Assembly: GCA_027009095.1 (NCBI GenBank)
Contig: JALVDG010000330.1
Span: forward strand, 1 to 8,682
DNA: 8,682 nucleotides
DNA from: Thiotrichaceae bacterium
GTDB taxonomy: Bacteria; Pseudomonadota; Gammaproteobacteria; Thiotrichales; Thiotrichaceae
Reading direction: 5' to 3'
Both the position numbers and the translations under genes were made by a program. The notes beneath the pieces were generated by a model. The model was not told the origin of the DNA. It did no database searches and saw only the letters and a list, made by a program, of their open reading frames with translations. This document shows, one piece after another, positions 1 to 6,523 of this stretch (position 1 is the first letter of the stretch; every line of letters begins with the position of its first letter).

Positions 1-428
1 GCCATCCTTGATCTAAAGACCAATTGCTAGACTTTTCAATGGCGCGATTGTACTTTTTTTTAATTTTTCATCTATAAATATTTGATAAACGGTATAAAGC
101 AAAATTATCTATTTCTTTACTGTTAATATCAGAAAAATAGTCACACAAATATCGACTTATTATGTCTGAGCAGTTACCAATATTTTAATTTCAAAAATAT
201 ACAGACATATAACCTCTTTAGCAAAAAACTTAAATTAGTATGGTTACTCATTCGCTGATAATAATTCCAAAGATTTTTTCATAGTGTTTGCATACATTTA
301 GATATACTGTTATCAATTGTTCTTGCTAACCAAAAAACTTTAAAGGCTGACTAAAGTTTAGCTCCTAATTCATATACAAGTAGTTGTAATATTTATATTT
401 AATCCATAAAAATAATGAGGGAAAAGTA
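1..428. other. AT-rich intergenic region upstream of the LOG-family gene
   Basis: I see no convincing coding region or RNA gene here. The stretch is strongly AT-rich with many short A and T runs. It ends in a good ribosome binding site (GAGGG at 417-421) for the gene starting at 429, so it presumably holds that operon's promoter, but no -35/-10 pair with proper spacing stands out. The T-run near 53-61 follows a weak dyad and could be the tail of a terminator for a gene lying before the window; this is not secure. Confidence 0.5.
335..359. promoter_or_regulatory. 8-bp perfect inverted repeat, candidate operator
   Basis: AAACTTTA (335-342) and TAAAGTTT (352-359) are exact reverse complements separated by 9 bases, about 70 bases before the start of the first gene. 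Size and spacing would suit a dimeric regulator site or a small leader hairpin. It is AT-rich, so chance is a real alternative, and no regulator is identified. Confidence 0.25.
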
Positions 429-1148
429 ATGAAAAAAAACAGTAAACAAGCAGCATTGAGTCCAATAAACCATGAGGAGTTATCTCATCAGAGTTGGAAG
501 ATATTTCAGATTATGGGTGAGTTTGTCAATGGTTATGAGAAACTTGCCCGCGCTCGCCCTTCGGTGAGTATTTTTGGTTCGGCGCGTACTGACAGAAATC
601 ATCCTACTTATAAATTAACCGAGGATATTGCAAGACGTTTATCCGATGAGGGATTTTCAATTGTCAGTGGTGGTGGACCTGGTGTAATGGAGGCAGCTAA
701 TAAAGGTGCTCAGGCGGGAGCTTCTGCAAGTATTGGGGTAAATATCGAGTTACCACATGAGCAAAGTTCTAATGAATATCAAGATATTTCTTTATATTTT
801 CGGCATTTCTTTTCTCGTAAGGTGATGTTTGTCAAGTATGCTTCTGCTTATGTGGTGATGCCAGGAGGCTTTGGTACCTTAGATGAGTTAGCTGAAATAT
901 TAACGCTTATTCAAACAGAAAAAACCCGTCGTATTCCCATTGTGTTAGTTGAAACGGCATTTTGGAAAGGTTTAATTGACTGGTTTAAGCATACTTTGGT
1001 AAAAGAGGGAACAATCTCTCCAAATGATATGGATTTATTTGTGATGGTTGATGATGCCGATAGTGCGGTTGAGTATATTTTGAAGCACCAAACTGATATT
1101 ACTGAACCTGCTTCAACAGAAGAACAACGTAAAATGATGGAAATTTAA
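429..1148 (+). CDS. LOG-family (TIGR00730-type) nucleotide 5'-monophosphate phosphoribohydrolase
   Basis: A 239-residue cytosolic protein with a Rossmann-like fold. Both family signatures are clear: GGGPGVMEAAN at about residues 81-91 and PGGFGTLDE at 145-153 (the PGGxGTxxE motif), with the conserved R130-K131 between them. LOG proteins, formerly misannotated as lysine decarboxylases, hydrolyse the N-glycosidic bond of nucleoside 5'-monophosphates. In plants and some bacteria this releases cytokinin bases; in most bacteria the natural substrate is unsettled. About 40 N-terminal residues precede the fold, typical of the longer bacterial group. The ATG at 429 is preceded by GAGGG seven bases upstream, which supports this start. 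Its TAA overlaps the ATG of thrB by one base (TAATG), implying translational coupling and a shared transcript. The family call is firm; the physiological substrate is not known. Confidence 0.93.
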   Translation: MKKNSKQAALSPINHEELSHQSWKIFQIMGEFVNGYEKLARARPSVSIFGSARTDRNHPTYKLTEDIARRLSDEGFSIVSGGGPGVMEAANKGAQAGASASIGVNIELPHEQSSNEYQDISLYFRHFFSRKVMFVKYASAYVVMPGGFGTLDELAEILTLIQTEKTRRIPIVLVETAFWKGLIDWFKHTLVKEGTISPNDMDLFVMVDDADSAVEYILKHQTDITEPASTEEQRKMMEI

Positions 1149-2131
1149 TGTCTGTATATACAACGGTTACAAGGGAAGCATTAGTCATATTTTTAGATGA
1201 TTATGATCTTGGTAATCTCATCGATTTTACAGGTATTGCAGCGGGTATGGAAAATACCAATTACTTTGTTAATACCACAAAAGGTCGTTATGTGCTGACC
1301 CTTTATGAGCAATATACTCATGATGACCTGCCCTTCTTTTTAGGCTTGATGGCTCATTTATCTCAGCATCATGTAAAGACGATTAAACCTGTAGCGAATA
1401 AAAATAAGCAGTTTTTGGGAACATTATGTGAAAAACCTGCGGTACTTATTGAGCGACTATCAGGTGCTTCTTTAAAGCAATCAGAGGTAAGCATTGAGCA
1501 TTGTCGGTTAATTGGGGATGCTCTAGCGCGCTTTCATCTTGCCGCTTTGTCTTATCCACAACAGCGTCATCATCAGCGTGATATAGATTTATCGCCAAAA
1601 TTTACGCAACCGTTAATTGCAACATTAGAGGGCGAAGATAAAGCTTTGCTACAGCAAGAACTGGAGTTTTCTAAAACCATTAATTGGCAGTCACTACCTT
1701 CAGGTATCACACACTCTGATTTATTTTGTGATAATGCGATGTTTGATATGGTCGATGGCAAGCTAGTACTAAGCGGTATTATTGATCTTTATTTTGCCTG
1801 TAACGATGCCTTTATTTATGATCTAGCCGTTGTTGCGAATGATTGGTGCAGTAATGAGGATAGCTCGCTGGATAAAGCGCGTGTCAGTGCCTTATTAGTT
1901 GCCTATAATAAAGTACGCGAATTAGAAGAAAACGAAAAACAAGCATGGCTGGCGATGTTAAGAATCTGCTATCTACGCTTTTGGGTATTGCGTTTGGATC
2001 TTCATGTTAACCCTCGTGGAGGGGAACTTGTTTTGCGTAAAGACCCGAATGAATTGAAACTAAAACTTCAATATTGTTTGCTGAATAAGGATTCAATTAT
2101 TATTAACACGGATATGCTATGCACACATTAG
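1148..2131 (+). CDS. thrB: homoserine kinase, APH-fold (ThrB type II)
   Basis: A 327-residue cytosolic kinase that phosphorylates L-homoserine with ATP, the step before threonine synthase. The sequence belongs to the aminoglycoside-phosphotransferase-like homoserine kinases, not the GHMP kinases of E. coli. The N-terminal lobe has the nucleotide-loop segment AAGMENTNYFV (about 31-41) and YVLTLYE (48-54). The catalytic loop is HSDLFCDN (189-196, the HxDxxxxN pattern, D191 as base), followed by the metal-binding IDLYFA (212-217, D213). The C-terminal KDPNELK (298-304) also fits the family. Length matches the usual 310-330. The start overlaps the stop of the LOG gene by one base and no strong Shine-Dalgarno is visible, so translation is probably coupled. 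The last 13 bases overlap the start of the TusA-like gene. An unrelated APH-family kinase is possible but less likely. Confidence 0.92.
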   Translation: MSVYTTVTREALVIFLDDYDLGNLIDFTGIAAGMENTNYFVNTTKGRYVLTLYEQYTHDDLPFFLGLMAHLSQHHVKTIKPVANKNKQFLGTLCEKPAVLIERLSGASLKQSEVSIEHCRLIGDALARFHLAALSYPQQRHHQRDIDLSPKFTQPLIATLEGEDKALLQQELEFSKTINWQSLPSGITHSDLFCDNAMFDMVDGKLVLSGIIDLYFACNDAFIYDLAVVANDWCSNEDSSLDKARVSALLVAYNKVRELEENEKQAWLAMLRICYLRFWVLRLDLHVNPRGGELVLRKDPNELKLKLQYCLLNKDSIIINTDMLCTH

Positions 2132-2352
2132 ATGCACGTCGATTACTTTGCCCAATGCCTGTTATTCGCGTTCAGCAAAGAATAGAGACACTGCGAGCAG
2201 GTGATCAATTAGAAGCAGTCTGCACCGACCCAGGTGTTTTACACGATATTCCTGCATGGGCAAAAGTTCATGGGCATAAAACCATTGAAACACGCACGGA
2301 AGACCATGAATACTTTGTTGTCATTGAAGTAGGAGAGAGCAATGGCGGATAA
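2119..2352 (+). CDS. TusA/SirA-family sulfurtransferase (sulfur carrier)
   Basis: A 77-residue small cytosolic protein, close to the usual size of about 75-81 residues. The hallmark CPxP motif is present as C11-P12-M13-P14, followed by the helix VIRVQQRIETL and the AGDQLEAVCTDPG strand-turn typical of the IF3-like fold. In TusA proteins the CPxP cysteine carries a persulfide passed on in tRNA thiolation, molybdenum-cofactor or dissimilatory sulfur pathways; paralogs are common in sulfur oxidisers, so the exact partner cannot be assigned. The start lies inside the end of thrB (13-base overlap, GGA six bases upstream). Its own end overlaps the CDF transporter start by 11 bases. The coupling on both sides places it firmly in the operon and raises the idea of a sulfur or thiol link to the metal transporter. 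Confidence 0.9.
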   Translation: MHTLDARRLLCPMPVIRVQQRIETLRAGDQLEAVCTDPGVLHDIPAWAKVHGHKTIETRTEDHEYFVVIEVGESNGG

Positions 2353-3526
2353 GCTTGATCCAGTTGAATCGGAATCTGTTGTAAAACCCACTAAGCATTA
2401 TTCTAAACAAGAGCGTTATGATGAAACGCGTAATGTGACGCTCACAGGTATCGTCGTTAATGTACTGCTTTCGGTTGCTCAGTTAGTTGGCGGTGTTGTG
2501 GCGAGTTCGCAAGCTTTAATTGCGGACGGTTTGCACACGCTATCTGATCTTGCCAGTGATTTTGTAGTACTTTTTGCAGCTAAATTAGCCAGTAAAGATG
2601 CCGATGATGATCATCCTTATGGGCACGAACGCATTGAAACTGTTGCCACGGTTATTCTCGGTTTGGCATTAGCAGGTGTCGCGGTGGGTATTGCGATGAA
2701 TGCCGTTGAGCGATTAATGCATCCAGAAAATTTATTACAACCAACGTTGCTTGCGGTTGTTTTTGCCTTGTTTGCAATCGTGGCAAAGGAGGGCTTGTAT
2801 CAATACACCACTTATATTGCAGAAAAAATAGACTCTAATTTACTGCGTGCGAATGCGTGGCATCATCGCTCTGATGCTATGTCGTCGTTAATGGTTGCCG
2901 TGGGCGTAAGTACGAGCGTATTCTTTCAGGTCCCTTGGTTAGATGCGATTGCTGCTATTTTAGTTGCTGTGATGATTTTCTATATGGGCGCACGCTTAAT
3001 TCTTGATAGCACAATGGAGCTGGTTGATACCTCGGTCGATTTAGATAAAGTAGCTAAAATAAAAGCATTTATTAGTGAGCTAGAAGGTGTGGAAAGTTTA
3101 CACCTGCTACGCACTCGAAAAATGGGCAGCAAAGTGCTGGCTGATGTACATATCCAAGTAAATTCTTTTTTAAGTGTTTCTGAAGGACATTATATTGCTG
3201 AAAATGTGATTACTAAAACAGCCAAAGCCTTTCCTGAAATGACGGATATCACTGTGCATATTGATCCTGAAGATGATGAGGCTTGTAGCTTGTGTACAGA
3301 GTTACCTAGTCGCAACCAGCTAATGAGTGAGCTATACCCGCATCTACAAGAAAGTGGCTTGACTAAGCGGATTGAAAATATTGCATTGCATTATATCGGC
3401 GGGAAAGTCGATGTGGAGATTTACCTTGCAAGCGAAGCAACAAAAGAGCAAACCGCAGTATTAGTGAGTGGCTGTAAAAAATGCGAAGTGGTTGGAGATG
3501 TTTTTGTCTATCAGAAAATTGTGTAA
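2342..3526 (+). CDS. cation diffusion facilitator (CDF) divalent-metal transporter with Cys-bearing C-terminal extension
   Basis: A 394-residue inner-membrane proton/metal antiporter of the FieF/MamB-like CDF group. After about 30 polar residues come six predicted helices (about 35-53, 59-80, 101-122, 134-156, 178-196, 200-222). The metal site is visible as D62 and D69 in ADGLHTLSD plus H174 and D178 in HHRSD. The loop DDDHPYGHERIE (88-99) matches the conserved loop with H91 and H95. A cytoplasmic ferredoxin-like domain follows (about 235-310) ending in HIDPEDDE. About 85 further residues extend past the E. coli FieF length of roughly 300; they contain CSLC (C315, C318) and CKKC (C378, C381). 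Metal specificity (Fe, Zn, Mn, Co) is not readable. The start has a strong AGGAG at 2331-2335 and overlaps the TusA-like gene by 11 bases. No terminator is evident in the 19 bases before the convergent gene. Confidence 0.93.
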   Translation: MADKLDPVESESVVKPTKHYSKQERYDETRNVTLTGIVVNVLLSVAQLVGGVVASSQALIADGLHTLSDLASDFVVLFAAKLASKDADDDHPYGHERIETVATVILGLALAGVAVGIAMNAVERLMHPENLLQPTLLAVVFALFAIVAKEGLYQYTTYIAEKIDSNLLRANAWHHRSDAMSSLMVAVGVSTSVFFQVPWLDAIAAILVAVMIFYMGARLILDSTMELVDTSVDLDKVAKIKAFISELEGVESLHLLRTRKMGSKVLADVHIQVNSFLSVSEGHYIAENVITKTAKAFPEMTDITVHIDPEDDEACSLCTELPSRNQLMSELYPHLQESGLTKRIENIALHYIGGKVDVEIYLASEATKEQTAVLVSGCKKCEVVGDVFVYQKIV

Positions 3527-3545
3527 TGGCTCAAAGGGGATATTA

Positions 3546-3801
3546 TCAATGAGTAAAGTCATTCACCATAGGGCTTAAATAAGCATTAATATCATTATCA
3601 TTAAGCTCTACTTTCCCCTCATGCCACCACGCGGTAATCATCGTGACTTCTCCTAAACTTACCTTCATTGCCTCGCTAAAAAGCTTCATAATATTGACTT
3701 GATCGGTCATTTCTAAATCGACCGTTAAATAACGTAGCATATCAGATGGCTTGTTGTCTTGCCATATCTCTAAGATGGTCAATTATTTGTTGATCATCCA
3801 T
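3546..3801 (-). pseudogene. small conserved-looking gene apparently split by a frameshift near its 5' end
   Basis: The good start is the ATG at 3801-3799, seven bases after AGGA and nine bases after the stop of the YcgL gene. That frame gives MDDQQIIDHLRDMARQQAI and hits TGA at 3744-3742. The shifted frame is open from a TTG at 3782 (directly after an in-frame TAA) to 3546 and carries the protein-like part: QDNKPSDMLRYLTVDLEMTD and, near the end, AWWHEGKVELNDNDINAYLS. Removing one base (or adding two) between about 3785 and 3742 would join them into a protein of about 84 residues. Options are a real frameshift mutation, a sequencing error, or translation of the 78-residue part alone from TTG, which has no good ribosome binding site. 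The function is unknown to me; the sequence is acidic, has no membrane segment and carries a WW pair. It is last in a minus-strand cluster. Confidence 0.65.
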
Positions 3802-3810
3802 TAATTTATC

Positions 3811-4122
3811 CTAAAAACCCTGTAAATTAGCATCTAGCTCACCATCGTTATCCGATTTGTAGCCATTTGGTGGCATCTGTAAAAAAAAGCCATTGTCTAG
3901 TAGATTTCTCATCACTTCGGAAGACTCGTAACGTAATAGCTTACGTTCGGTATTGAGCTGAAATTCAAACGAAAATTCAGTTTTACCGATGAGTTTTATT
4001 AAGGATTCTGGTACTGAATCAAACTGATCTTTTTCAGGTAAATATAAATACATGCCACGCTTTTTTACACTGCGATAAACATAACATGGCATAGATGAGG
4101 GCAAGGTAGATGATTTAGTCAT
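3811..4122 (-). CDS. ycgL: YcgL-domain protein (DUF709)
   Basis: A 103-residue protein matching the YcgL family from recalled sequence: CYVYRSVKKRGMYLYLPEKD at about 13-32, then FDSVPESLIKLIG and the C-terminal GFFLQMPP (78-85), equivalent to the E. coli GYYLQLPPP segment. The fold is a small alpha/beta domain and the biochemical role is not established. Two starts are possible: the ATG at 4122, used here, and Met11 (ATG at 4092-4090), which would begin almost exactly where E. coli YcgL begins. Neither has a clear Shine-Dalgarno, so the extra ten residues are uncertain. It lies 11 bases downstream of the membrane-protein gene and 9 bases upstream of the broken small gene, all on the minus strand, suggesting one transcript. 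The tail after the PP motif (about 86-103) is short and acidic. Confidence 0.85.
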   Translation of the reverse strand: MTKSSTLPSSMPCYVYRSVKKRGMYLYLPEKDQFDSVPESLIKLIGKTEFSFEFQLNTERKLLRYESSEVMRNLLDNGFFLQMPPNGYKSDNDGELDANLQGF

Positions 4123-4133
4123 AATAGATATTT

Positions 4134-4829
4134 TTATTTTTCACGTCTAACCATGACTAAAAGTTGTTTTATATTGCCAATTAACATCTCGTAAGCAATA
4201 TTACCTTCACTATTTTTACTAATAAAAACACTTCCTTTTTCTATATTCTGTATCTGCCCTTCGATGGTAGCACCATCTGCTTTTGTGATACGTACAATAC
4301 GCCCTATTAAAGTGTCTATTTTTTGTACTGGTATATCAACAAACTTCATACTGTAAAGTGCTTTTTTAGGGAGTATTTCAAAATACACGGCTTGAGGTGC
4401 TTCTTGATGTTCTTGGGTTAGAGTGTCTTTTATTTCGGCTTCTATTTTTGTTGTTGAAGCACTTGCCTTTTTATTTTCTGATGATTTATCTTGGGGGGCT
4501 GTTTTGTTCTTTTTTTCAACAAGTGCTTGTGTCTTTGATGAGACGATGGTGGGTTGTCCGCGTAGTGTGGCGATATGTTTTTGTAACGATTTATCGGCAC
4601 CTAAAAACCATGCGCTTACTGATAAAATTAAGCCAATAATACCAATAATAATGGTACGCAACAGCTTGGTATCCATTAATGTTGGTATGGTAATTAAATT
4701 TACCACGGGAATAACCGCTAAAAGTCCTGTAATGGGGTGGTAACGAAAGCCAGATAAAACAAATCTTAGGTAGCTAAAAATGAATAACAATCCGCCTAGA
4801 ACTGCCGCTATGGTGAGCATTATTTTCAT
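4134..4829 (-). CDS. three-helix membrane protein with charged linker and possible Sm-like/beta-barrel tail; function unknown
   Basis: I do not recognise this 231-residue protein. Three hydrophobic segments are clear at about residues 4-26, 33-50 and 58-77, so it is probably an inner-membrane protein. A low-complexity linker rich in Lys, Ser, Thr and Gln runs from about 85 to 145. The last 65 residues (about 165-231) look like a small beta domain: IGRIVRITKADGATIEGQIQ, then SVFISKNSEGNIAYEML and IKQLLVMVRRE. The alternating pattern with a G-x-x-V/I...G-x-x-x-E-G-x-I motif resembles SH3-like or Sm/LSm barrels; this is inferred from pattern only. It heads the minus-strand cluster and starts only 23 bases from the repeat element at 4853-4996, so its promoter must lie within or beyond that element unless it is extremely close. 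ATG at 4829 and Met4 are both possible starts; no strong ribosome binding site is visible. Confidence 0.75.
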   Translation of the reverse strand: MKIMLTIAAVLGGLLFIFSYLRFVLSGFRYHPITGLLAVIPVVNLITIPTLMDTKLLRTIIIGIIGLILSVSAWFLGADKSLQKHIATLRGQPTIVSSKTQALVEKKNKTAPQDKSSENKKASASTTKIEAEIKDTLTQEHQEAPQAVYFEILPKKALYSMKFVDIPVQKIDTLIGRIVRITKADGATIEGQIQNIEKGSVFISKNSEGNIAYEMLIGNIKQLLVMVRREK

Positions 4830-4852
4830 TAATACTTAATCTCTATAAAAAT

Positions 4853-4996
4853 GTAACTACTCAGCTTGCACCCTATTTTTCCCGATTTCTACGTTAAAAG
4901 TGCTCATTCATGCTTATAAACTCCGCCCATTCGCCTTGAACTCGAACAAAATAGAGCGCAATCCAAGCAGTTACCGATTATATGCTGAGTAGCTAC
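4853..4996 (-). repeat. about 144-bp palindromic interspersed repeat, copy A (MITE-like)
   Basis: This element is about 85% identical by hand alignment to the reverse complement of 6226-6367. Its ends are imperfect inverted repeats (GTAACTACTCAGC at 4853 and GCTGAGTAGCTAC ending 4996). Inside, the left arm around CTTGCACCCTATTTTT is partly complementary to the right arm around AAAATAGAGCGCAATC, so the single strand could fold into a long hairpin. The 8-base sequence CTATAAAA occurs at 4843-4850 and 4996-5003, a possible target-site duplication although AT-rich and not flush on the left. No open reading frame of note is inside. It sits between divergently transcribed genes, 23 bases before the minus-strand membrane-protein start. 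Strand is given relative to copy B. Confidence 0.85.
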
Positions 4997-5306
4997 TATA
5001 AAATAATAATAATCGATAATTGTATCAGTTTACGGACAATGAATCTGTAATCAAATCAATAATTTCACATATATCATTATCTTATTAAACATTCCTTTTG
5101 TTGCTAATAAAATCAGATTATAAGCAACTTGATTGAACAAAAAGAAGGAAGCTAGGTCACACTTTTTGAGGACCTCGTATTTCGTGACGGCGAATAAAAA
5201 CCTTAGTCTGAGTTATAAAATTAATATGAATTTAATTTAAATATTCAGTTTATATCATGTGAAGTATTGTTTTCATTAAAATCAAAATTAAAAAAGGAGT
5301 TTTACA
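4997..5306 (+). other. non-coding leader region of the secreted-protein gene
   Basis: No gene is visible. Two weak dyads occur: GTTGCT/AGCAAC (5100-5105 with 5123-5128) and GTCAC/GTGAC (5156-5160 with 5184-5188) enclosing GAGG-A-CCTC (5168-5176). Together these could make a structured leader, but they match no riboswitch class I know. The region ends in a strong AGGAG eight bases before the ATG at 5307. I could not pick a convincing promoter. Confidence 0.4.
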
Positions 5307-6203
5307 ATGTGGAGTAAAACTAAAACAAGGTTGATTAATTCGACCCTCCTCAAGTTTATCTTGTTGATTACTATGTCCTTAGGGATTATTTCCAGTGCAG
5401 AAGCCTACCCTTACAATCCTGCTTGGAAACCTGCTCCTCCTAGCTATAATAATTCGCCAATACGGGTAGATATTATTAATGATAGAGGAAAGGTATTACG
5501 ACGTATTCCTACTACGAGCAAAGCTTACAATGTAAAGAGAGCTTATATTCAAGCAAAAAAAGGACAACGCTATAAATTACGCATAAGGAATACATCAAAT
5601 CGACGGATTGGTCTAGTGGTAACGGTTGATGGTAGAAATATTTTATCAGGCAAAAAATCTTGGTTACGCAGTAACGAAAAAATGTATGTTTTAAATCCTT
5701 ATGAAACAGCAACTTATGGTGGCTGGAGAACAGGAAAAAATCGCATTAACCGTTTCTTCTTTACAAATGCTGGTAACTCCTATGCAAATGCCTGGGGTGA
5801 TAGATCGGCAATGGGTGTTGTGGCAATTGCTGTTTTTAATGAGCGTCCACGTCCTGTGTATCGCTACCAAAAGAAGAGTGCTCCAAATGCTAGCAACAGA
5901 CTTCGCCGAGGCATGGCTCCCGCTGCGGCAGAGGCAGATGCCGGTACAGGTTTTGGTCGAGAAGAATATTCCCCAAGTATCAATGTTAGTTTTAAGCCAC
6001 AATACAGACCAGTAGCAAAACATTTTTATAAATACGAATGGCGTAGCTCACTCTGTAAGCGAGGTATTATCGAGTGTCGAGATCGTCCAAATAAAAACCC
6101 TCAAAATCGCTTCTGGTCAGATGATGGTTATGCACCCTATCCTCCAGAATGGAAGAGAAATTATCGTCGTCAAAATGACCCATTTTCAAGTTGGGATTGG
6201 TAA
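5307..6203 (+). CDS. secreted protein with signal peptide and a conserved beta-type domain; function unknown
   Basis: A 298-residue exported protein. The N-terminus is a classical Sec signal peptide: basic TKTR, hydrophobic core about 14-29, and a likely cleavage after AEA (31-33). A domain at about 75-178 has VKRAYIQAKKGQRYKLRIRN, VTVDGRNILSGK, YVLNPYETATYGGWR, then RFFFTNAGNSYANAWGDRSA and MGVVAIAVF. From memory this pattern recurs in uncharacterised proteobacterial secreted proteins; no function is established to my knowledge. After a linker comes GTGFGREEYSP (213-223) and a C-terminal half rich in Arg, Tyr, Pro and Trp, with a single Cys pair (C250, C257) that could form a disulfide in the periplasm. 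The start is supported by AGGAG eight bases upstream. The gene stands alone between inverted repeat copies A and B, and a strong terminator follows at 6415-6445. I infer an envelope or extracellular location. Confidence 0.8.
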   Translation: MWSKTKTRLINSTLLKFILLITMSLGIISSAEAYPYNPAWKPAPPSYNNSPIRVDIINDRGKVLRRIPTTSKAYNVKRAYIQAKKGQRYKLRIRNTSNRRIGLVVTVDGRNILSGKKSWLRSNEKMYVLNPYETATYGGWRTGKNRINRFFFTNAGNSYANAWGDRSAMGVVAIAVFNERPRPVYRYQKKSAPNASNRLRRGMAPAAAEADAGTGFGREEYSPSINVSFKPQYRPVAKHFYKYEWRSSLCKRGIIECRDRPNKNPQNRFWSDDGYAPYPPEWKRNYRRQNDPFSSWDW

Positions 6204-6225
6204 GGTTAACTATAATAGTTAGTTA

Positions 6226-6367
6226 GTAACCACTCAGCATAATCACTAGCTGCTCAGATTGCGCTCTATGTGTTCGAGTTTAAGACAAAAGGGCGGAGTT
6301 CATAAGCATAAATGAGCACTTTATAACGTAGAAATCGAGCAAAATAGAGTGCAAGCTGAGCAGTTAC
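6226..6367 (+). repeat. about 142-bp palindromic interspersed repeat, copy B (MITE-like)
   Basis: Inverted copy of the element at 4853-4996. The left end, GTAACCACTCAGC, is followed 22 bases in by AGCTGCTCAGATTGCGCTCT (6248-6267). That inner segment pairs with the right end, where AGAGTGCAAGCTGAGCAG ends near 6363, so the element has nested end repeats and can fold on itself. The right end (6367) is directly followed by AATAGTTA (6368-6375), which also occurs at 6214-6221 just before the left end, a candidate 8-base target-site duplication. It starts 22 bases after the stop of the secreted-protein gene and so would be part of its 3' untranslated region. It is too short to encode a transposase. 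Confidence 0.87.
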
Positions 6368-6414
6368 AATAGTTATTATATGATGGCAACTTAAACGACC
6401 ACATTAAAAAATAT

Positions 6415-6445
6415 AAAAAAGGGCTGATAAATCAGCCCTTTTTTT
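6415..6445 (+). terminator. intrinsic terminator, bidirectional in form
   Basis: An A-run (6415-6420) is followed by GGGCTGA, loop TAAA, TCAGCCC and seven T residues (6439-6445). The perfect GC-rich stem and flanking A and T tracts make a textbook rho-independent terminator for the secreted-protein transcript, and it would also work on the minus strand. Confidence 0.93.
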
Positions 6446-6466
6446 GTATGGTATAACGTGTTTAGC

Positions 6467-6516
6467 ACCTATACTATAGGTACTCTAATTAACCCCCAAC
6501 CCCCCTATCACATAGG
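6467..6516. promoter_or_regulatory. twin dyads CCTAT-N3-ATAGG before the membrane-protein start
   Basis: ACCTAT-ACT-ATAGGT (6467-6481) and CCTAT-CAC-ATAGG (6504-6516) are two near-identical small palindromes with centres 36 bases apart, split by a C-rich tract (6493-6505). The second covers the AGGT that serves as Shine-Dalgarno for the ATG at 6524. They could be paired operator sites (about 3.5 helical turns apart) or leader hairpins that mask the ribosome binding site. No regulator is identified. Confidence 0.4.
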
Positions 6517-6523
6517 TACAGCA

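Noticed and set aside
166..177. CTGAGCAGTTAC matches the right end of repeat copy B and could be a fourth fragment
   Set aside because: Only 12 bases match and the adjoining sequence does not align with the element, so chance is a sufficient explanation.
303..308. TATACT as a -10 box for the first operon
   Set aside because: The only -35-like hexamer nearby (TTGCAT, 288-293) is 9 bases away, too close for a sigma-70 promoter.
1573..1761. Minus-strand open frame of 62 codons
   Set aside because: It is antisense to the conserved catalytic half of thrB and has no start signal or recognisable content.
4397..4743. Overlapping plus-strand open frames of 80 and 106 codons
   Set aside because: They lie antisense to the membrane-protein gene, whose hydrophobic and coding patterns are clear, and they lack start signals.
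5100..5190. Possible riboswitch in the leader of the secreted-protein gene
   Set aside because: Only short dyads are visible and none of the conserved cores I know is present.
5512..6023. Open frames on both strands within the secreted-protein gene
   Set aside because: The 5307-6203 frame has a signal peptide, a strong ribosome binding site and recognisable domain motifs; the others are shadows.
6458..6523. GTG at 6458 as start of the helical membrane protein
   Set aside because: There is no Shine-Dalgarno, it lies 13 bases after a terminator T-tract, and the added residues look like translated leader. The ATG at 6524 has AGGT at suitable spacing.
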